Source: Arthrobacter sp. 135MFCol5.1 | Lineage (GTDB): Bacteria > Actinomycetota > Actinomycetes > Actinomycetales > Micrococcaceae | NCBI RefSeq assembly: GCF_000374865.1 | Contig: NZ_KB895455.1 | Span: 204,274-268,273 of the forward strand | Length of the DNA stretch: 64,000 nt | Direction: 5' to 3' | Shown here: in pieces, positions 25,838-34,617 of the stretch | Numbering within the stretch: the stretch's first letter is position 1 | Layout of the letters: every line of letters starts with the position of its first letter | Notes under the pieces: model-generated | Database searches by the model: none | What the model was told of the DNA's origin: nothing | What the model saw: only the letters and a program-made list of their open reading frames with translations | Position numbers and translations under genes: made by a program

Positions 25838-27859
25838 ATGTCCCAGGACACCCCCAGCTCCACGGCCACGGTTCCGTCGGATTCCGCCCCGGCCGCAGCC
25901 CAGTCCGGCCAGCAGGGTGACGCTTTCGCGAACCTGCTGCACGAGACTCGGGCCTTCCCTCCCAGCGCCGAGTTTGCAGCCGGTGCCGTCGCCACGGCAG
26001 CCGAGTACGACGATGCCAACGCGGACCGGCCGGCGTTTTGGGCGAAGAAGGCCCGGGAGCTGCTGACCTGGTCCAAGGACTTCACGCAGGCGCTGGACTG
26101 GTCTGATCCGCCGTTCGCGAAATGGTTCGTTGGCGGCGAAATCAACGCCGCGTACAACGCGTTGGACCGGCACGTGGAGGCCGGCAACGGTGACCGGGTG
26201 GCCATCCATTTCGAGGGTGAACCCGGCGACACCCGCGCGTACACCTATGCGGAGCTGACCGAAGAGGTGAAGAAGGCGGCCAACGCTTTCGAGTCCTTGG
26301 GCGTTGCCAAGGGTGACCGGGTGGCGGTGTACCTGCCGATGATCCCGGAGGCCGTGATCACGCTGCTGGCATGTGCCCGGATCGGCGCGGTGCATTCGGT
26401 GGTGTTCGGCGGTTTCTCGGCCGAGGCGCTCCGTTCCCGGATCGACGACGCCGAGGCCAAGCTGGTGGTGACCGCTGACGGCACCTACCGGCGCGGCAAG
26501 CCCAGCCCGCTGAAGCCGGCCGTCGACGATGCCCTGGCCCACGACGGCCACACCGTGCAGAACGTGGTGGTGGTCAAGCGCAACGGCCAGGACGTGGACT
26601 GGCACGAGGGACGGGACCACTGGTGGGCGGATACGGTGGGCGCCGCGTCCGCGGAACACACCGCGGTGGGCCACGATTCCGAGCACCCGCTGTTCATCCT
26701 GTACACCTCAGGGACCACAGGGAAGCCCAAGGGGATCCTGCACACCACCGGCGGGTACCTCACCCAGGGCGCATACACGCACAAGGCCGTGTTCGACCTG
26801 CACCCCGAAACGGACGTCTACTGGTGCACGGCCGACGTCGGCTGGATCACCGGCCACTCGTATGTTGCCTACGCCCCGCTCATCAACGGCGCCACCCAGG
26901 TCATCTACGAGGGCACCCCGGACTCCCCGCACCAGGGCCGATGGTGGGAGATCGTGGAAAAGTACAAGGTCTCCATCCTCTACACCGCCCCTACCGCCAT
27001 CCGCACCTTCATGAAGTGGGGCGCCGAGATCCCGGGCAAGTACGATCTGTCCTCGATCCGCGTCCTGGGCTCGGTGGGCGAGTCGATCAACCCCGAGGCC
27101 TGGATGTGGTACCGCAAGGTGATCGGCGGGGACAAGGCGCCGATTGTGGACACTTGGTGGCAGACAGAGACCGGCGCCCAGATGATCGCTCCGCTGCCGG
27201 GTGTCACCGCCACCAAGCCCGGCTCGGCCCAGGTCCCGCTGCCCGGCATTGCCGTGGACGTGGTGGACGAGATGGGCCAGTCCGTTCCCGACGGCCACGG
27301 CGGCTTCCTGGTAATCCGCGAACCCTGGCCATCCATGCTGCGTGGCATCTGGGGGGACCCCGAGCGGTTCAAGGACACGTACTGGTCCCGGTTTGAAAAC
27401 ATGTACTTCGCCGGGGACGGGGCCAAGAAGGATGAGGACGGGGACATCTGGCTCCTGGGCCGGGTGGACGACGTCATGAACGTCTCCGGGCACCGGCTCT
27501 CCACCACGGAGATCGAGTCCGCCCTGGTGTCCCATCCCGCCGTGGCGGAGGCCGCCGTCGTGGGCGCCTCGGACGAGACCACCGGCCAGGCCGTCGTCGC
27601 GTTCGTCATCCTCCGCGGCGATGCCGTGAACAACGGCGATGCCACCGTCCAGGAACTGCGCAACCATGTGGGCAAGGAAATCGGCCCGATCGCCAAACCA
27701 AAGAACATCCTGGTGGTCCCCGAGCTGCCCAAGACCCGATCCGGGAAGATTATGCGGCGCCTCCTCAAGGACGTCGCGGAAGGCCGCGACCCGGGTGACG
27801 CCACCACGCTTTCCGACCCCACGATCATGCAGCAGATCGCGCAGTCGCTCAGAAAGTAA
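25838..27859 (+). CDS. acs: Acetyl-CoA synthetase (AMP-forming)
   Basis: Converts acetate, ATP and CoA to acetyl-CoA; cytoplasmic, 673 residues. The ATG at 25838 follows GAGG at good spacing; earlier in-frame starts (25820, 25745) lack one. The AMP-binding signature [20 protein letters not shown], the TWWQTETG motif and the hinge/lysine motif [16 protein letters not shown] are all present. The last contains the lysine that is reversibly acetylated in the family. The [16 protein letters not shown] region ([13 protein letters not shown]) marks true Acs rather than other acyl-CoA ligases. Monocistronic, closed by a strong hairpin. Confidence 0.97.
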   Translation: MSQDTPSSTATVPSDSAPAAAQSGQQGDAFANLLHETRAFPPSAEFAAGAVATAAEYDDANADRPAFWAKKARELLTWSKDFTQALDWSDPPFAKWFVGGEINAAYNALDRHVEAGNGDRVAIHFEGEPGDTRAYTYAELTEEVKKAANAFESLGVAKGDRVAVYLPMIPEAVITLLACARIGAVHSVVFGGFSAEALRSRIDDAEAKLVVTADGTYRRGKPSPLKPAVDDALAHDGHTVQNVVVVKRNGQDVDWHEGRDHWWADTVGAASAEHTAVGHDSEHPLFILYTSGTTGKPKGILHTTGGYLTQGAYTHKAVFDLHPETDVYWCTADVGWITGHSYVAYAPLINGATQVIYEGTPDSPHQGRWWEIVEKYKVSILYTAPTAIRTFMKWGAEIPGKYDLSSIRVLGSVGESINPEAWMWYRKVIGGDKAPIVDTWWQTETGAQMIAPLPGVTATKPGSAQVPLPGIAVDVVDEMGQSVPDGHGGFLVIREPWPSMLRGIWGDPERFKDTYWSRFENMYFAGDGAKKDEDGDIWLLGRVDDVMNVSGHRLSTTEIESALVSHPAVAEAAVVGASDETTGQAVVAFVILRGDAVNNGDATVQELRNHVGKEIGPIAKPKNILVVPELPKTRSGKIMRRLLKDVAEGRDPGDATTLSDPTIMQQIAQSLRK

Positions 27860-27889
27860 CACTGGCTTAGCATCGAGCCGGGAACCATC

Positions 27890-27935
27890 GGACGGCCCCG
27901 TTTCCCCCGCCATCACGGGGAAGGCGGGGCCGTCC
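27890..27935 (+). terminator. Terminator hairpin after acs
   Basis: A perfect 11-bp stem GGACGGCCCCG/CGGGGCCGTCC (27890-27900 with 27925-27935) encloses an inner TTCCCC/GGGGAA pairing. It begins 30 bases after the acs stop. The following U-run is weak. Confidence 0.7.
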
Positions 27936-28022
27936 GCATTTGTGACGATTCAAAAAAATCAACGCGCAAAATGTTATTTACCGTTCTTCCATGTTCGCTT
28001 TTGCGAGGTTATAGTCAGCGTA

Positions 28023-28038
28023 TGTGAGGTGCCTCACA
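28023..28038. promoter_or_regulatory. Perfect Crp/GlxR consensus site before the first sugar ABC operon
   Basis: TGTGA-GGTGCC-TCACA matches TGTGA-N6-TCACA at all ten positions. It ends 26 bases before the ATG at 28065. A possible -10 (TATAGT, 28010-28015) lies just upstream, which would put the site near the transcription start and favour repression. A different promoter would change that reading. Confidence 0.65.
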
Positions 28039-28064
28039 CGCGGCTATTTTTCAAGGGAGAGAAC

Positions 28065-29375
28065 ATGGCTTCACAGTTTGATGCGTCCGCCACCGCATTT
28101 CCGAGCAGGCGGACCATCCTCAAGACGGTCGGCGTAGGAGCGGTTGGCCTGGCCGGCATCCCGTTCCTCGCCGCCTGCACCGGCGGGAGCGCACCGTCGG
28201 CAACGGGGTCGGAATCCTCCGGCCTCACTTTCGGCTCCGGAGCCTCGGACGACGTCCCCAAGCGCGCCTACCAGGCCGTGACGGATGCCTTCACAGCCAA
28301 GACCGGCAAGACGGTCACCACCAACGTGGTACCCCACAACGATTTCCAGAACAAGATCAACTCCTACCTGCAAGGCTCCCCCGACGATGCGTTCACCTGG
28401 TTCGCCGGGTACCGGATGCAGTACTACGCGGGCAAGGGACTGCTGGCACCCATCGACGATGTCTGGCAGACCGTGGGCGCCAACTTTTCCGACGCCCTGA
28501 AGAAGGCGTCCACCGGCCCCGACGGGAAGATGTATTTCGTTCCCAACTACAACTACCCGTGGGGGTTCTTCTACCGGAAGAGCCTCTGGACCGAAAAGGG
28601 CTACCAGGTACCCGCAACGTTCGATGACCTCAAGGCGCTTGCCACGAAGATGAAGGCTGACGGCCTGATTCCCATTGGCTTCGCCGACAAGGACGGCTGG
28701 CCCGCCATGGGCACCTTCGACTACATCAACATGCGACTCAACGGCTACCAGTTCCACGTGGACCTCTGCGCCCACAAGGAGTCCTGGGACCAGCAGAAAG
28801 TCAGCGCCGTCTTTGACACCTGGAAGGCCCTCCTGCCGTTCCAGGACCCTGGAGCCCTCGGGCAGACCTGGCAGGACGCCGCAAAGGCCCTGGAGGCGAA
28901 GAAGACCGGCATGTACCTGCTCGGTTCCTTCGTCACCCAGCAGTTCACCGACCCCACGGTCCTGGCCGACATCGATTTCTTCGCTTTCCCCGAAATCGCG
29001 ATGGAAGGCAGGGACTCCGTCGAAGCCCCCATCGACGGACTGCTGTTGTCCAAGAAGGGCGGGGACAACAAGGCAGCCCGCGACTTCCTGGCGTTCCTCG
29101 GCACACCGGAGGCGCAGAATGCGTACGCCAAGGTGGACTCGTCAAACATCGCCACCGCCAAGGGCGCGGACACCTCATCGTTCACGCCCCTGAACAAGAA
29201 GTGTGCCGACACCATTGCGGGCGCGAAGAACATCAGCCAGTTCTTCGACCGCGATGCTCTGCCGGCCATGGCCAACAACGTGATGATTCCCGCCCTGCAG
29301 ACGTTCATCAAGGACGGCACCATGGACGTCAAGAACCTTGAGGCCCAGGCCAAGACGCTGTACGCAGCGCAGTAG
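28065..29375 (+). CDS. Sugar ABC transporter substrate-binding lipoprotein (CUT1 operon 1)
   Basis: 436 residues. The signal sequence combines a twin-arginine motif (SRRTILK, residues ~14-20) with a lipobox (LAACTG), so it is predicted to be a Tat-exported lipoprotein. The mature part is a family 1 solute-binding fold (FTWFAGYRMQYYAGKGLLAPIDDVW; YPWGFFYRKSLW). It is followed after a hairpin by two permeases and a DeoR regulator. The sugar is unknown. AGGGAGAG precedes the ATG. No kinase or hydrolase is in this operon to suggest a substrate. Confidence 0.9.
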   Translation: MASQFDASATAFPSRRTILKTVGVGAVGLAGIPFLAACTGGSAPSATGSESSGLTFGSGASDDVPKRAYQAVTDAFTAKTGKTVTTNVVPHNDFQNKINSYLQGSPDDAFTWFAGYRMQYYAGKGLLAPIDDVWQTVGANFSDALKKASTGPDGKMYFVPNYNYPWGFFYRKSLWTEKGYQVPATFDDLKALATKMKADGLIPIGFADKDGWPAMGTFDYINMRLNGYQFHVDLCAHKESWDQQKVSAVFDTWKALLPFQDPGALGQTWQDAAKALEAKKTGMYLLGSFVTQQFTDPTVLADIDFFAFPEIAMEGRDSVEAPIDGLLLSKKGGDNKAARDFLAFLGTPEAQNAYAKVDSSNIATAKGADTSSFTPLNKKCADTIAGAKNISQFFDRDALPAMANNVMIPALQTFIKDGTMDVKNLEAQAKTLYAAQ

Positions 29376-29386
29376 TTTCCGCCTAC

Positions 29387-29428
29387 GGAACGGCGACGGC
29401 GGCGCTTGGCGTGCGCCGTCGCCGTTCC
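29387..29428 (+). promoter_or_regulatory. Intercistronic hairpin between binding protein and permease
   Basis: A 14-bp perfect stem GGAACGGCGACGGC/GCCGTCGCCGTTCC (29387-29400 with 29415-29428) sits 12 bases after the binding-protein stop. There is no U-run. Such hairpins after binding-protein genes usually stabilise the 5' mRNA or attenuate read-through, giving more binding protein than permease. Confidence 0.65.
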
Positions 29429-29464
29429 CCTCCTGCATCCGGACCAAGCAAGGGGAAGAATCCC

Positions 29465-30439
29465 ATGAGCAGCACCGCACAAGAATTGATTCCGCCGGAG
29501 TCCAGGGACCCGGCCGGAGCGCCCTCGAAGAGGCGGCCCGGGCGCGGCCGGGTACGCCGCCTGTCCAGCCGGGACAAGCTTGTCCTGGCCCTGATGGTGG
29601 GGATTCCCACCCTGATCGAACTGATGCTGGTCTGGCTGCCCATGCTGATGTCCGTCGGGCTGAGCTTCAGCCGCTGGAATGGCCTGGACCTGGCAGATCT
29701 CCGTCCGGCCGGCACCGACAACTACCAGTTCATCACCCAGGACTACCCGCCGTTCTGGCCCGCGGTGCAGCACAACATGCTGTGGCTGCTGTTCCTGGCC
29801 CTCATCGCCACCCCGCTGGGCCTGCTGCTGGCCGTACTCCTGGACCAGAACATCCGCGGCAGCAAGATCTACCAGAGCATCTTCTTCGCCCCGGTCATGC
29901 TGTCCCTCGCCCTGATCGGCATCATCTGGCAGCTGTTCTACCAGCGTGACAACGGCCTGCTGAACTTCGTCCTGGGAACGGCGGGGACGCCGCAGGCAGT
30001 GGACTGGTTCGGTGATTCGTCCGTCAACATCTGGGCCGCCATGATCGCCGCCACCTGGCGGCATGCCGGCTACGTCATGCTGCTGTACCTGGCCGGCCTC
30101 AAGGGCGTGGACCCCAGCCTGAAGGAAGCGGCAGCCATCGACGGCGCCTCCGCCACGCAAACCTTCTTCCGCGTGGTCTTCCCGGCCATGCGGCCGATCA
30201 ACATCGTCATCGTGGTCATCACCATCATCGAATCCCTCCGCGCATTCGACGTGGTGTACGTGATCAACCGCGGCACCAACGGCCTGGAAATGCTCAGCGC
30301 GCTGGTCATCCAGAACCTCGTGGGCGAAGGCCAGGTGATCGGCGTGGGCTCCGCGCTGGCCGTGGTCCTGCTGGTGATTTCCCTTGTCCCCATCGTTTTC
30401 TACCTCAGCCGCACCTTTGGCAAGGAGAACAGAGCATGA
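29465..30439 (+). CDS. Sugar ABC transporter permease (MalF-like), operon 1
   Basis: 324 residues, six predicted membrane helices starting LVLALMVGIPTLIELMLVWLP after a basic N-terminus of about 35 residues. The EAA loop that docks the ATPase reads KEAAAIDGASATQTFFRVVFPAMRP. It overlaps the second permease by 4 bases (ATGA). No ATPase gene is nearby, so a shared MsiK-type ATPase elsewhere in the genome is expected, as is usual for actinobacterial CUT1 systems. Confidence 0.92.
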   Translation: MSSTAQELIPPESRDPAGAPSKRRPGRGRVRRLSSRDKLVLALMVGIPTLIELMLVWLPMLMSVGLSFSRWNGLDLADLRPAGTDNYQFITQDYPPFWPAVQHNMLWLLFLALIATPLGLLLAVLLDQNIRGSKIYQSIFFAPVMLSLALIGIIWQLFYQRDNGLLNFVLGTAGTPQAVDWFGDSSVNIWAAMIAATWRHAGYVMLLYLAGLKGVDPSLKEAAAIDGASATQTFFRVVFPAMRPINIVIVVITIIESLRAFDVVYVINRGTNGLEMLSALVIQNLVGEGQVIGVGSALAVVLLVISLVPIVFYLSRTFGKENRA

Positions 30440-31350
30440 GCAATGTTGCAGCCCGGCCCCGGCCCGTTCCCGCAGGCGCAGGAACCCGGTCGGGGAGCCG
30501 CCCCAAGCGGCACTACGGGACCCACATCTTCCTGACCGTCATGGCCATCGTGTGGCTGGTCCCGCTTGGCTGGTCCGTCTTCACAGCGCTCAGGCCGGTG
30601 GCCTCCACCAACCAATACGGGTACTTCAGCCTGGCCGGCGCGTTCAACTTCGACAACTTCATCCAGGCCTGGACGCAGGGCGGGTTTTCCACCTACTTCT
30701 GGAATTCGGTGATCATCACGGTCCCGGCCGTGCTGCTGACGCTGTTCCTCGCCTCGCTTATGGCCTTCGCCGTGAGCCGGGTCAACTGGAAATTCAACAT
30801 CACGCTGCTGATCATGTTCACAGCAGGCAACCTCCTTCCACCGCAGGTCCTCGCCGCGCCATTGTTCGAGATGGCCAAGCACCTTACGGTGCCCTACTCG
30901 TTCAGCGATTCCGGGAACATGCTCAACACGTACATCATCGTGATTGCCGTGGACACGGCGTTCCAGATGGGGTTCTGCACCTTCGTGCTGTCCAACTACA
31001 TGAAGGCGCTGTCCGCAGACCTGACCGAAGCGGCGCTGGTGGACGGGGCGGGCATTTGGCGGCAGTACAGGGAAATTATCCTGCCGCTGTGCCGGCCGGC
31101 GTTCGCCGCCCTGGGCACGCTGGAAGTCATCTTCATCTACAACGACTACTTCTGGCCCCTGCTCTTCATCCAGAGCGGCAACCGCCTCCCCATCACCACC
31201 GCCATCAACAACCTCCAGGGCCAGTTCCTGAACAACTACAACCTCTTGGCGGCGGGTGCGGTCATCACGGTCATCCCCACCCTGATCATCTACCTGCTCC
31301 TGCAGCGGCAGTTTGTGGCGGGGCTGACTCTTGGTTCCAGCAAGGGGTAG
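30436..31350 (+). CDS. Sugar ABC transporter permease (MalG-like), operon 1
   Basis: 304 residues, six predicted helices. The first is HIFLTVMAIVWLVPLGWSVF after a basic Pro/Arg-rich N-terminus. The EAA loop is TEAALVDGAGIWRQYREIILPLCRP. It starts inside the stop of the preceding permease, so translation is coupled. It completes the inner-membrane part of the importer whose binding protein is at 28065. Substrate unknown. Confidence 0.92.
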   Translation: MSNVAARPRPVPAGAGTRSGSRPKRHYGTHIFLTVMAIVWLVPLGWSVFTALRPVASTNQYGYFSLAGAFNFDNFIQAWTQGGFSTYFWNSVIITVPAVLLTLFLASLMAFAVSRVNWKFNITLLIMFTAGNLLPPQVLAAPLFEMAKHLTVPYSFSDSGNMLNTYIIVIAVDTAFQMGFCTFVLSNYMKALSADLTEAALVDGAGIWRQYREIILPLCRPAFAALGTLEVIFIYNDYFWPLLFIQSGNRLPITTAINNLQGQFLNNYNLLAAGAVITVIPTLIIYLLLQRQFVAGLTLGSSKG

Positions 31351-31405
31351 GCAAAGATGGAACGTGAACGGGACATTTCTCCCTTAGCCGCCCGAAAGGA
31401 ACTCC

Positions 31406-32197
31406 ATGCTTCCCGCAGCACGTCACCAGGCCATCGTGGACGCCGTCCAGCGGGAGCGGGTGGTCCGTGTGTCAGACCTCGCCCACCAGCTGGGTGTCTC
31501 GCTCATGACGGTCCGGCGGGACATCGAGCTGCTGGAGGAGGGCGGCCGGGTGGAGCGGATCCACGGCGGTGCCAAGCTCCCCGGCGGTGCAACCACCCAT
31601 GAGCCCGGATTTGAACTGAAGTCAACCCAGCTGCCGGCCGAGAAGCGCGCCATTGCGGCTGAGGCCGCGCGGATGGTGCATGAGGGCATGGCGGTGGGCC
31701 TCAGCGCCGGCACCACCACGTGGGCGCTGGCCCAGGAACTGGCCAAGGGGCCTCGGATCACGGTGGTGACCAACTCCGTGCGCATTGCGGACCTGTTCCA
31801 CCACGGGGCGGCTTCAGGGGCTGCCCGCTACGGGTCCACCGTGATCCTGATCGGCGGCGAGCGCACGCCGTCGGACGCCCTGGTGGGTCCGATTGCCACC
31901 GCAGCACTGAAACAGCTGCATCTGGACTTGCTGTTCCTGGGCGTGCACGGCATGGATCCGGAAGCAGGATTCACCACTCCCAACCTGCTGGAGGCCGAGA
32001 CCGACCGGGCGTTCGTAGCGGCGTCCCGGAAGCTAGTGGTGGTGGCGGACCACACCAAGTGGGGCACCCAGGGCATGAGCACCATCGCCGCGTTGGAGGA
32101 AGCGGACGAGGTCATCAGCGATGCCGGCTTGAGCGCGGATGCCCGCCGGATCCTGCAGGAGAGCGTCAGCCGGCTGCGGATCGCCGCGCCGGCCTAG
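31406..32197 (+). CDS. DeoR/GlpR-family transcriptional regulator
   Basis: 263 residues. The N-terminal DeoR winged helix (RHQAIVDAVQRERVVRVSDLAHQ...SLMTVRRDIELLEEGGRVERIHGGA) is followed by the sugar-phosphate-sensing isomerase-like domain (GLSAGTTTWALAQEL; VTNSVRIADLF; DLLFLGVHGMDPEAGFTTPNLLEA). AAAGGAAC precedes the ATG. It lies 55 bases downstream of the permease and is probably the local regulator of operon 1, responding to a phosphorylated sugar. It converges on lacI with a 3-base gap. Confidence 0.92.
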   Translation: MLPAARHQAIVDAVQRERVVRVSDLAHQLGVSLMTVRRDIELLEEGGRVERIHGGAKLPGGATTHEPGFELKSTQLPAEKRAIAAEAARMVHEGMAVGLSAGTTTWALAQELAKGPRITVVTNSVRIADLFHHGAASGAARYGSTVILIGGERTPSDALVGPIATAALKQLHLDLLFLGVHGMDPEAGFTTPNLLEAETDRAFVAASRKLVVVADHTKWGTQGMSTIAALEEADEVISDAGLSADARRILQESVSRLRIAAPA

Positions 32198-32200
32198 CTC

Positions 32201-33229
32201 CTACGGGCAGCCGCAGGACTGGCGGATACGCAGCGTGGTGGGGAAGATCCGGTGCCGCGGTTTTCCGCCTCGGCCGGCTTCCAGCAGCGCCCCGACGGCG
32301 GCTTCGGCCATGGCCACCACCGGCTGTTCCACGGTGGTCAGCGGCGGCCAGGAGTATTCCGAGTCGGCCGATCCGTCAAAGGACGCGATGGCGATGTCAC
32401 CCGGGACGGAAAGGCCCGCCTCGTGGATGGCGCGGAGGAGTCCGATGCCCTGCATGTCGGACGTGGCAAAGATGGCGGTGGGCCGGTTCACCGATGCCAG
32501 CAGCCGCTGCCCGGCAGCATACCCGCCGGGCCTGGTGAACGCGCTGTAGGCAATGGGGCCCTCCGGCAGGCCTGCCTCCTGGAGCGCCTGGCGCCAGCCC
32601 AGCTCGCGGCCATCGGTGGACCCGGAGACGTTGGTGCCCATCGCCAGCCCGATATTGGTGTGCCCATGGCCGATGAGGTGCTCCACCGCGATCCTGGCAC
32701 CGGCTGCCAGGTCCACGCCGACGCTGTTGAAGCCGGGAGCATCGCGTTCCTGGTTCAACAGCACCGCCGGGATGTCCGCCGTCTCCAGGACTTCGAGGTC
32801 AGGTTCGAAGAGGACGCTGGCGAGCAGCACCCCGTCCACCTGCCGGGCGGCGAGGTTGCGGACGTTCCGCCGCTCCTTGGCCAGGTTCCCGTCCGAGTTG
32901 CTCAGGACCAGGGCGTAGCCAAGGGCGGCGGCCGCGTCCTCCACCGCGTGGGAGAACAACGAGAAGAAGGGGTTGGCGATATCCGGGACAATGAGCCCCA
33001 GCGTCTCGCTGGACCCCAGCTTGAGCGCCCTGGCGGCGGCATTGGGCCGGTAGCCGAGGACGCGGATGGCGTCCTGGACTTTGGCTTCGGTGGCGGGGGC
33101 CACCTTCTTGGGACCTCCGTTGACCACGTAGCTGACGACGGCGGTGCTGACGCCCGCGAACCGGGCAACATCCTTGCGCGTCACCGGCCCGCGCGGGGAC
33201 GGCACAGCCGAAGTGGTCATGGAGTACAT
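32201..33229 (-). CDS. LacI-family transcriptional regulator
   Basis: 342 residues (339 if the second ATG at 33218-33220 is used). The N-terminal HTH and hinge helix read VTRKDVARFAGVSTAVVSYVVNGGPKKVAP, followed by LGYRPNAAARALKLGSSETLGLIVPDIANPFF. The periplasmic-binding-protein-like effector domain is complete, with the usual ASFDGSADSEYSWPPLTTVEQP near the end. It starts 5 bases after the stop of the Gfo/Idh gene, so the two form an operon. It is the likely repressor acting at the two operators in the divergent region (34478 and 34556), with an alpha-galactoside-related inducer. Confidence 0.93.
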   Translation of the reverse strand: MYSMTTSAVPSPRGPVTRKDVARFAGVSTAVVSYVVNGGPKKVAPATEAKVQDAIRVLGYRPNAAARALKLGSSETLGLIVPDIANPFFSLFSHAVEDAAAALGYALVLSNSDGNLAKERRNVRNLAARQVDGVLLASVLFEPDLEVLETADIPAVLLNQERDAPGFNSVGVDLAAGARIAVEHLIGHGHTNIGLAMGTNVSGSTDGRELGWRQALQEAGLPEGPIAYSAFTRPGGYAAGQRLLASVNRPTAIFATSDMQGIGLLRAIHEAGLSVPGDIAIASFDGSADSEYSWPPLTTVEQPVVAMAEAAVGALLEAGRGGKPRHRIFPTTLRIRQSCGCP

Positions 33230-33234
33230 GCTAG

Positions 33235-34437
33235 CTACCAGGTGGCGGGCGCGTCGCCGAAGTCAGGGATGGGCAGCCGCGCGCCGTCTTGCCGTGCCGA
33301 TTCGTGGGCCACGATTCCGGGTAGCGTGAACCGCGCGGCGACCCAGGCATTGACGGGCGGCAGCGAGCGGTTGTTCACCGCGGTGACGAAGTCGTCCACC
33401 AGGAAGTGGTGGCTGCCTTCATGCCCGTTGGGCGCGCCGTGGAACTCCGCGGGCAGCCGTGCTGCGTCGTGCACCGGGGCGAGTCCCGACACGAAGGCGT
33501 CCCGGAGTTCGGGGGCGACGTTGGCCAGCGACGGATCGTCCAGCGGAATGCTGGGCCGGGTTTCCATCTGCTCGGAGATGTCGTGGACGTCCTGTTTGTC
33601 CTGCCACACGGTGACCTTGGCGAGCTGTTCGAAGCTGGCCTCGGTGCCGAAGAACCGGAACCTGGATTCGCGGATGTGGGAGGGGTAGCCCACCCGGCGC
33701 ATTTCGTTGGTTCGCATGGCACCGCCGTCGTTCAGTTCGAAGAGCGCGGTGGCGTTGGATAGGTCGTTGCCGAACATACTGACGTCCTTGTCGAAGACGC
33801 CGTCGTTCCGCTGGTCCGAGACCCCTATGCAGCTGACGCTGACGGCATGTGCCGGAAGGGCCCCGAGCACGCCGCCGATCGCGTGCGTGGGGTAGAGCAT
33901 GGGCGGGTAGCTGGCGGTTTCCTTCCACCGCTCGCCGCCGCTGTACTGGTAGGCGTCGTAGAACCCCAGGTCCATGTCGTGGACATAATCGCCCTCGGAG
34001 TAGAAGACCCTGCCGAATTTTCCGGCAGCGTGCTGCTCGCGGGCATAGACCGTGGCGGGGTTGTAGTAGCTGGTTTCACCCATCATGTAGACGTTTCCGG
34101 TTTCCCGGACGGCGTCGATGATGCGGGCGATTTCCGCTTCCGAGACTGCCATGGGAACGGCAGAGTAGACGTGCTTGCCTGCGCGGAGCGCCCGTTCCAC
34201 CAGGGGGCCGTGGGTCCAGCGCTGGGTGAAGATGGCAACGGCGTCGACGTCGGAGGCCAGCAGGGCGTCGAAGTCCGCTTCCTGCCCCGCCAGGTTGTAC
34301 CGTTCGACGGCTTCGGCCGCCCGTTCCGGGCGCTCATCGGCCACGTAGACGGCGTGGACACCGGGGTGAAGGTTGAACAGGTGCGCGAACTGGGAGCCGA
34401 ACTGGCCCGCGCCCACGATGCCGATCGAGAACGTCAT
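33235..34437 (-). CDS. Gfo/Idh/MocA-family oxidoreductase
   Basis: 400 residues. The ATG at 34435-34437 is preferred: AAAGG lies 7 bases upstream, whereas the ATG two codons earlier sits almost on it. The N-terminal Rossmann fold begins IGIVGAGQFGSQFAHLF and includes VDAVAIFTQRWTHGPLVERALRAGKHVYSAVP (EKP-equivalent loop, here with SAVP). The C-terminal half is the substrate domain. Family members oxidise or reduce sugars and cyclitols with NAD(P). With a GH36 enzyme and importer across the divergent promoter, a role in galactoside breakdown is likely; the exact substrate is unknown. Confidence 0.88.
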   Translation of the reverse strand: MTFSIGIVGAGQFGSQFAHLFNLHPGVHAVYVADERPERAAEAVERYNLAGQEADFDALLASDVDAVAIFTQRWTHGPLVERALRAGKHVYSAVPMAVSEAEIARIIDAVRETGNVYMMGETSYYNPATVYAREQHAAGKFGRVFYSEGDYVHDMDLGFYDAYQYSGGERWKETASYPPMLYPTHAIGGVLGALPAHAVSVSCIGVSDQRNDGVFDKDVSMFGNDLSNATALFELNDGGAMRTNEMRRVGYPSHIRESRFRFFGTEASFEQLAKVTVWQDKQDVHDISEQMETRPSIPLDDPSLANVAPELRDAFVSGLAPVHDAARLPAEFHGAPNGHEGSHHFLVDDFVTAVNNRSLPPVNAWVAARFTLPGIVAHESARQDGARLPIPDFGDAPATW

Positions 34438-34477
34438 TGTCATGCCTTTCGTCAGGGTTACCTGAGTCTTGCATCGG

Positions 34478-34494
34478 TTTCTACTCGAGTCAAT
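34478..34494. promoter_or_regulatory. LacI-type operator 1
   Basis: TTTCTACTCGAGTCAAT contains the perfect palindrome ACTCGAGT (34483-34490) and shares TCTACTCGxGT with the second copy 78 bases away. It lies 41 bases before the Gfo/Idh start. Confidence 0.5.
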
Positions 34495-34555
34495 ATCCGG
34501 TAAATGGACAAAAAGCCTTTGAAACAGGCAGAAATTAACCTCTTGCCACCCCAGC

Positions 34556-34571
34556 ATCTACTCGTGTAGAT
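34556..34571. promoter_or_regulatory. LacI-type operator 2
   Basis: ATCTAC-TCGT-GTAGAT is a perfect 6-bp inverted repeat. It lies 46 bases before the permease ATG at 34618 and shares its core with operator 1. The adjacent lacI gene is the likely source of the binding protein. Confidence 0.55.
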
Positions 34572-34617
34572 TGTTCCGCAGCCTGTTACTTCCATCACAA
34601 TCAGGAAAGGGTCGACG

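Noticed and set aside
26708..27916. Long antisense reading frame opposite acs
   Set aside because: Acs is complete and conserved in the other strand; the antisense frame has no family motifs and arises from third-position GC bias.
28745..30160. Long antisense reading frame (471 codons) opposite the sugar transporter genes
   Set aside because: It is a shadow frame of GC-rich coding sequence; it has Gln/His/Asp-rich low-complexity composition, no ribosome site and no recognisable domain.
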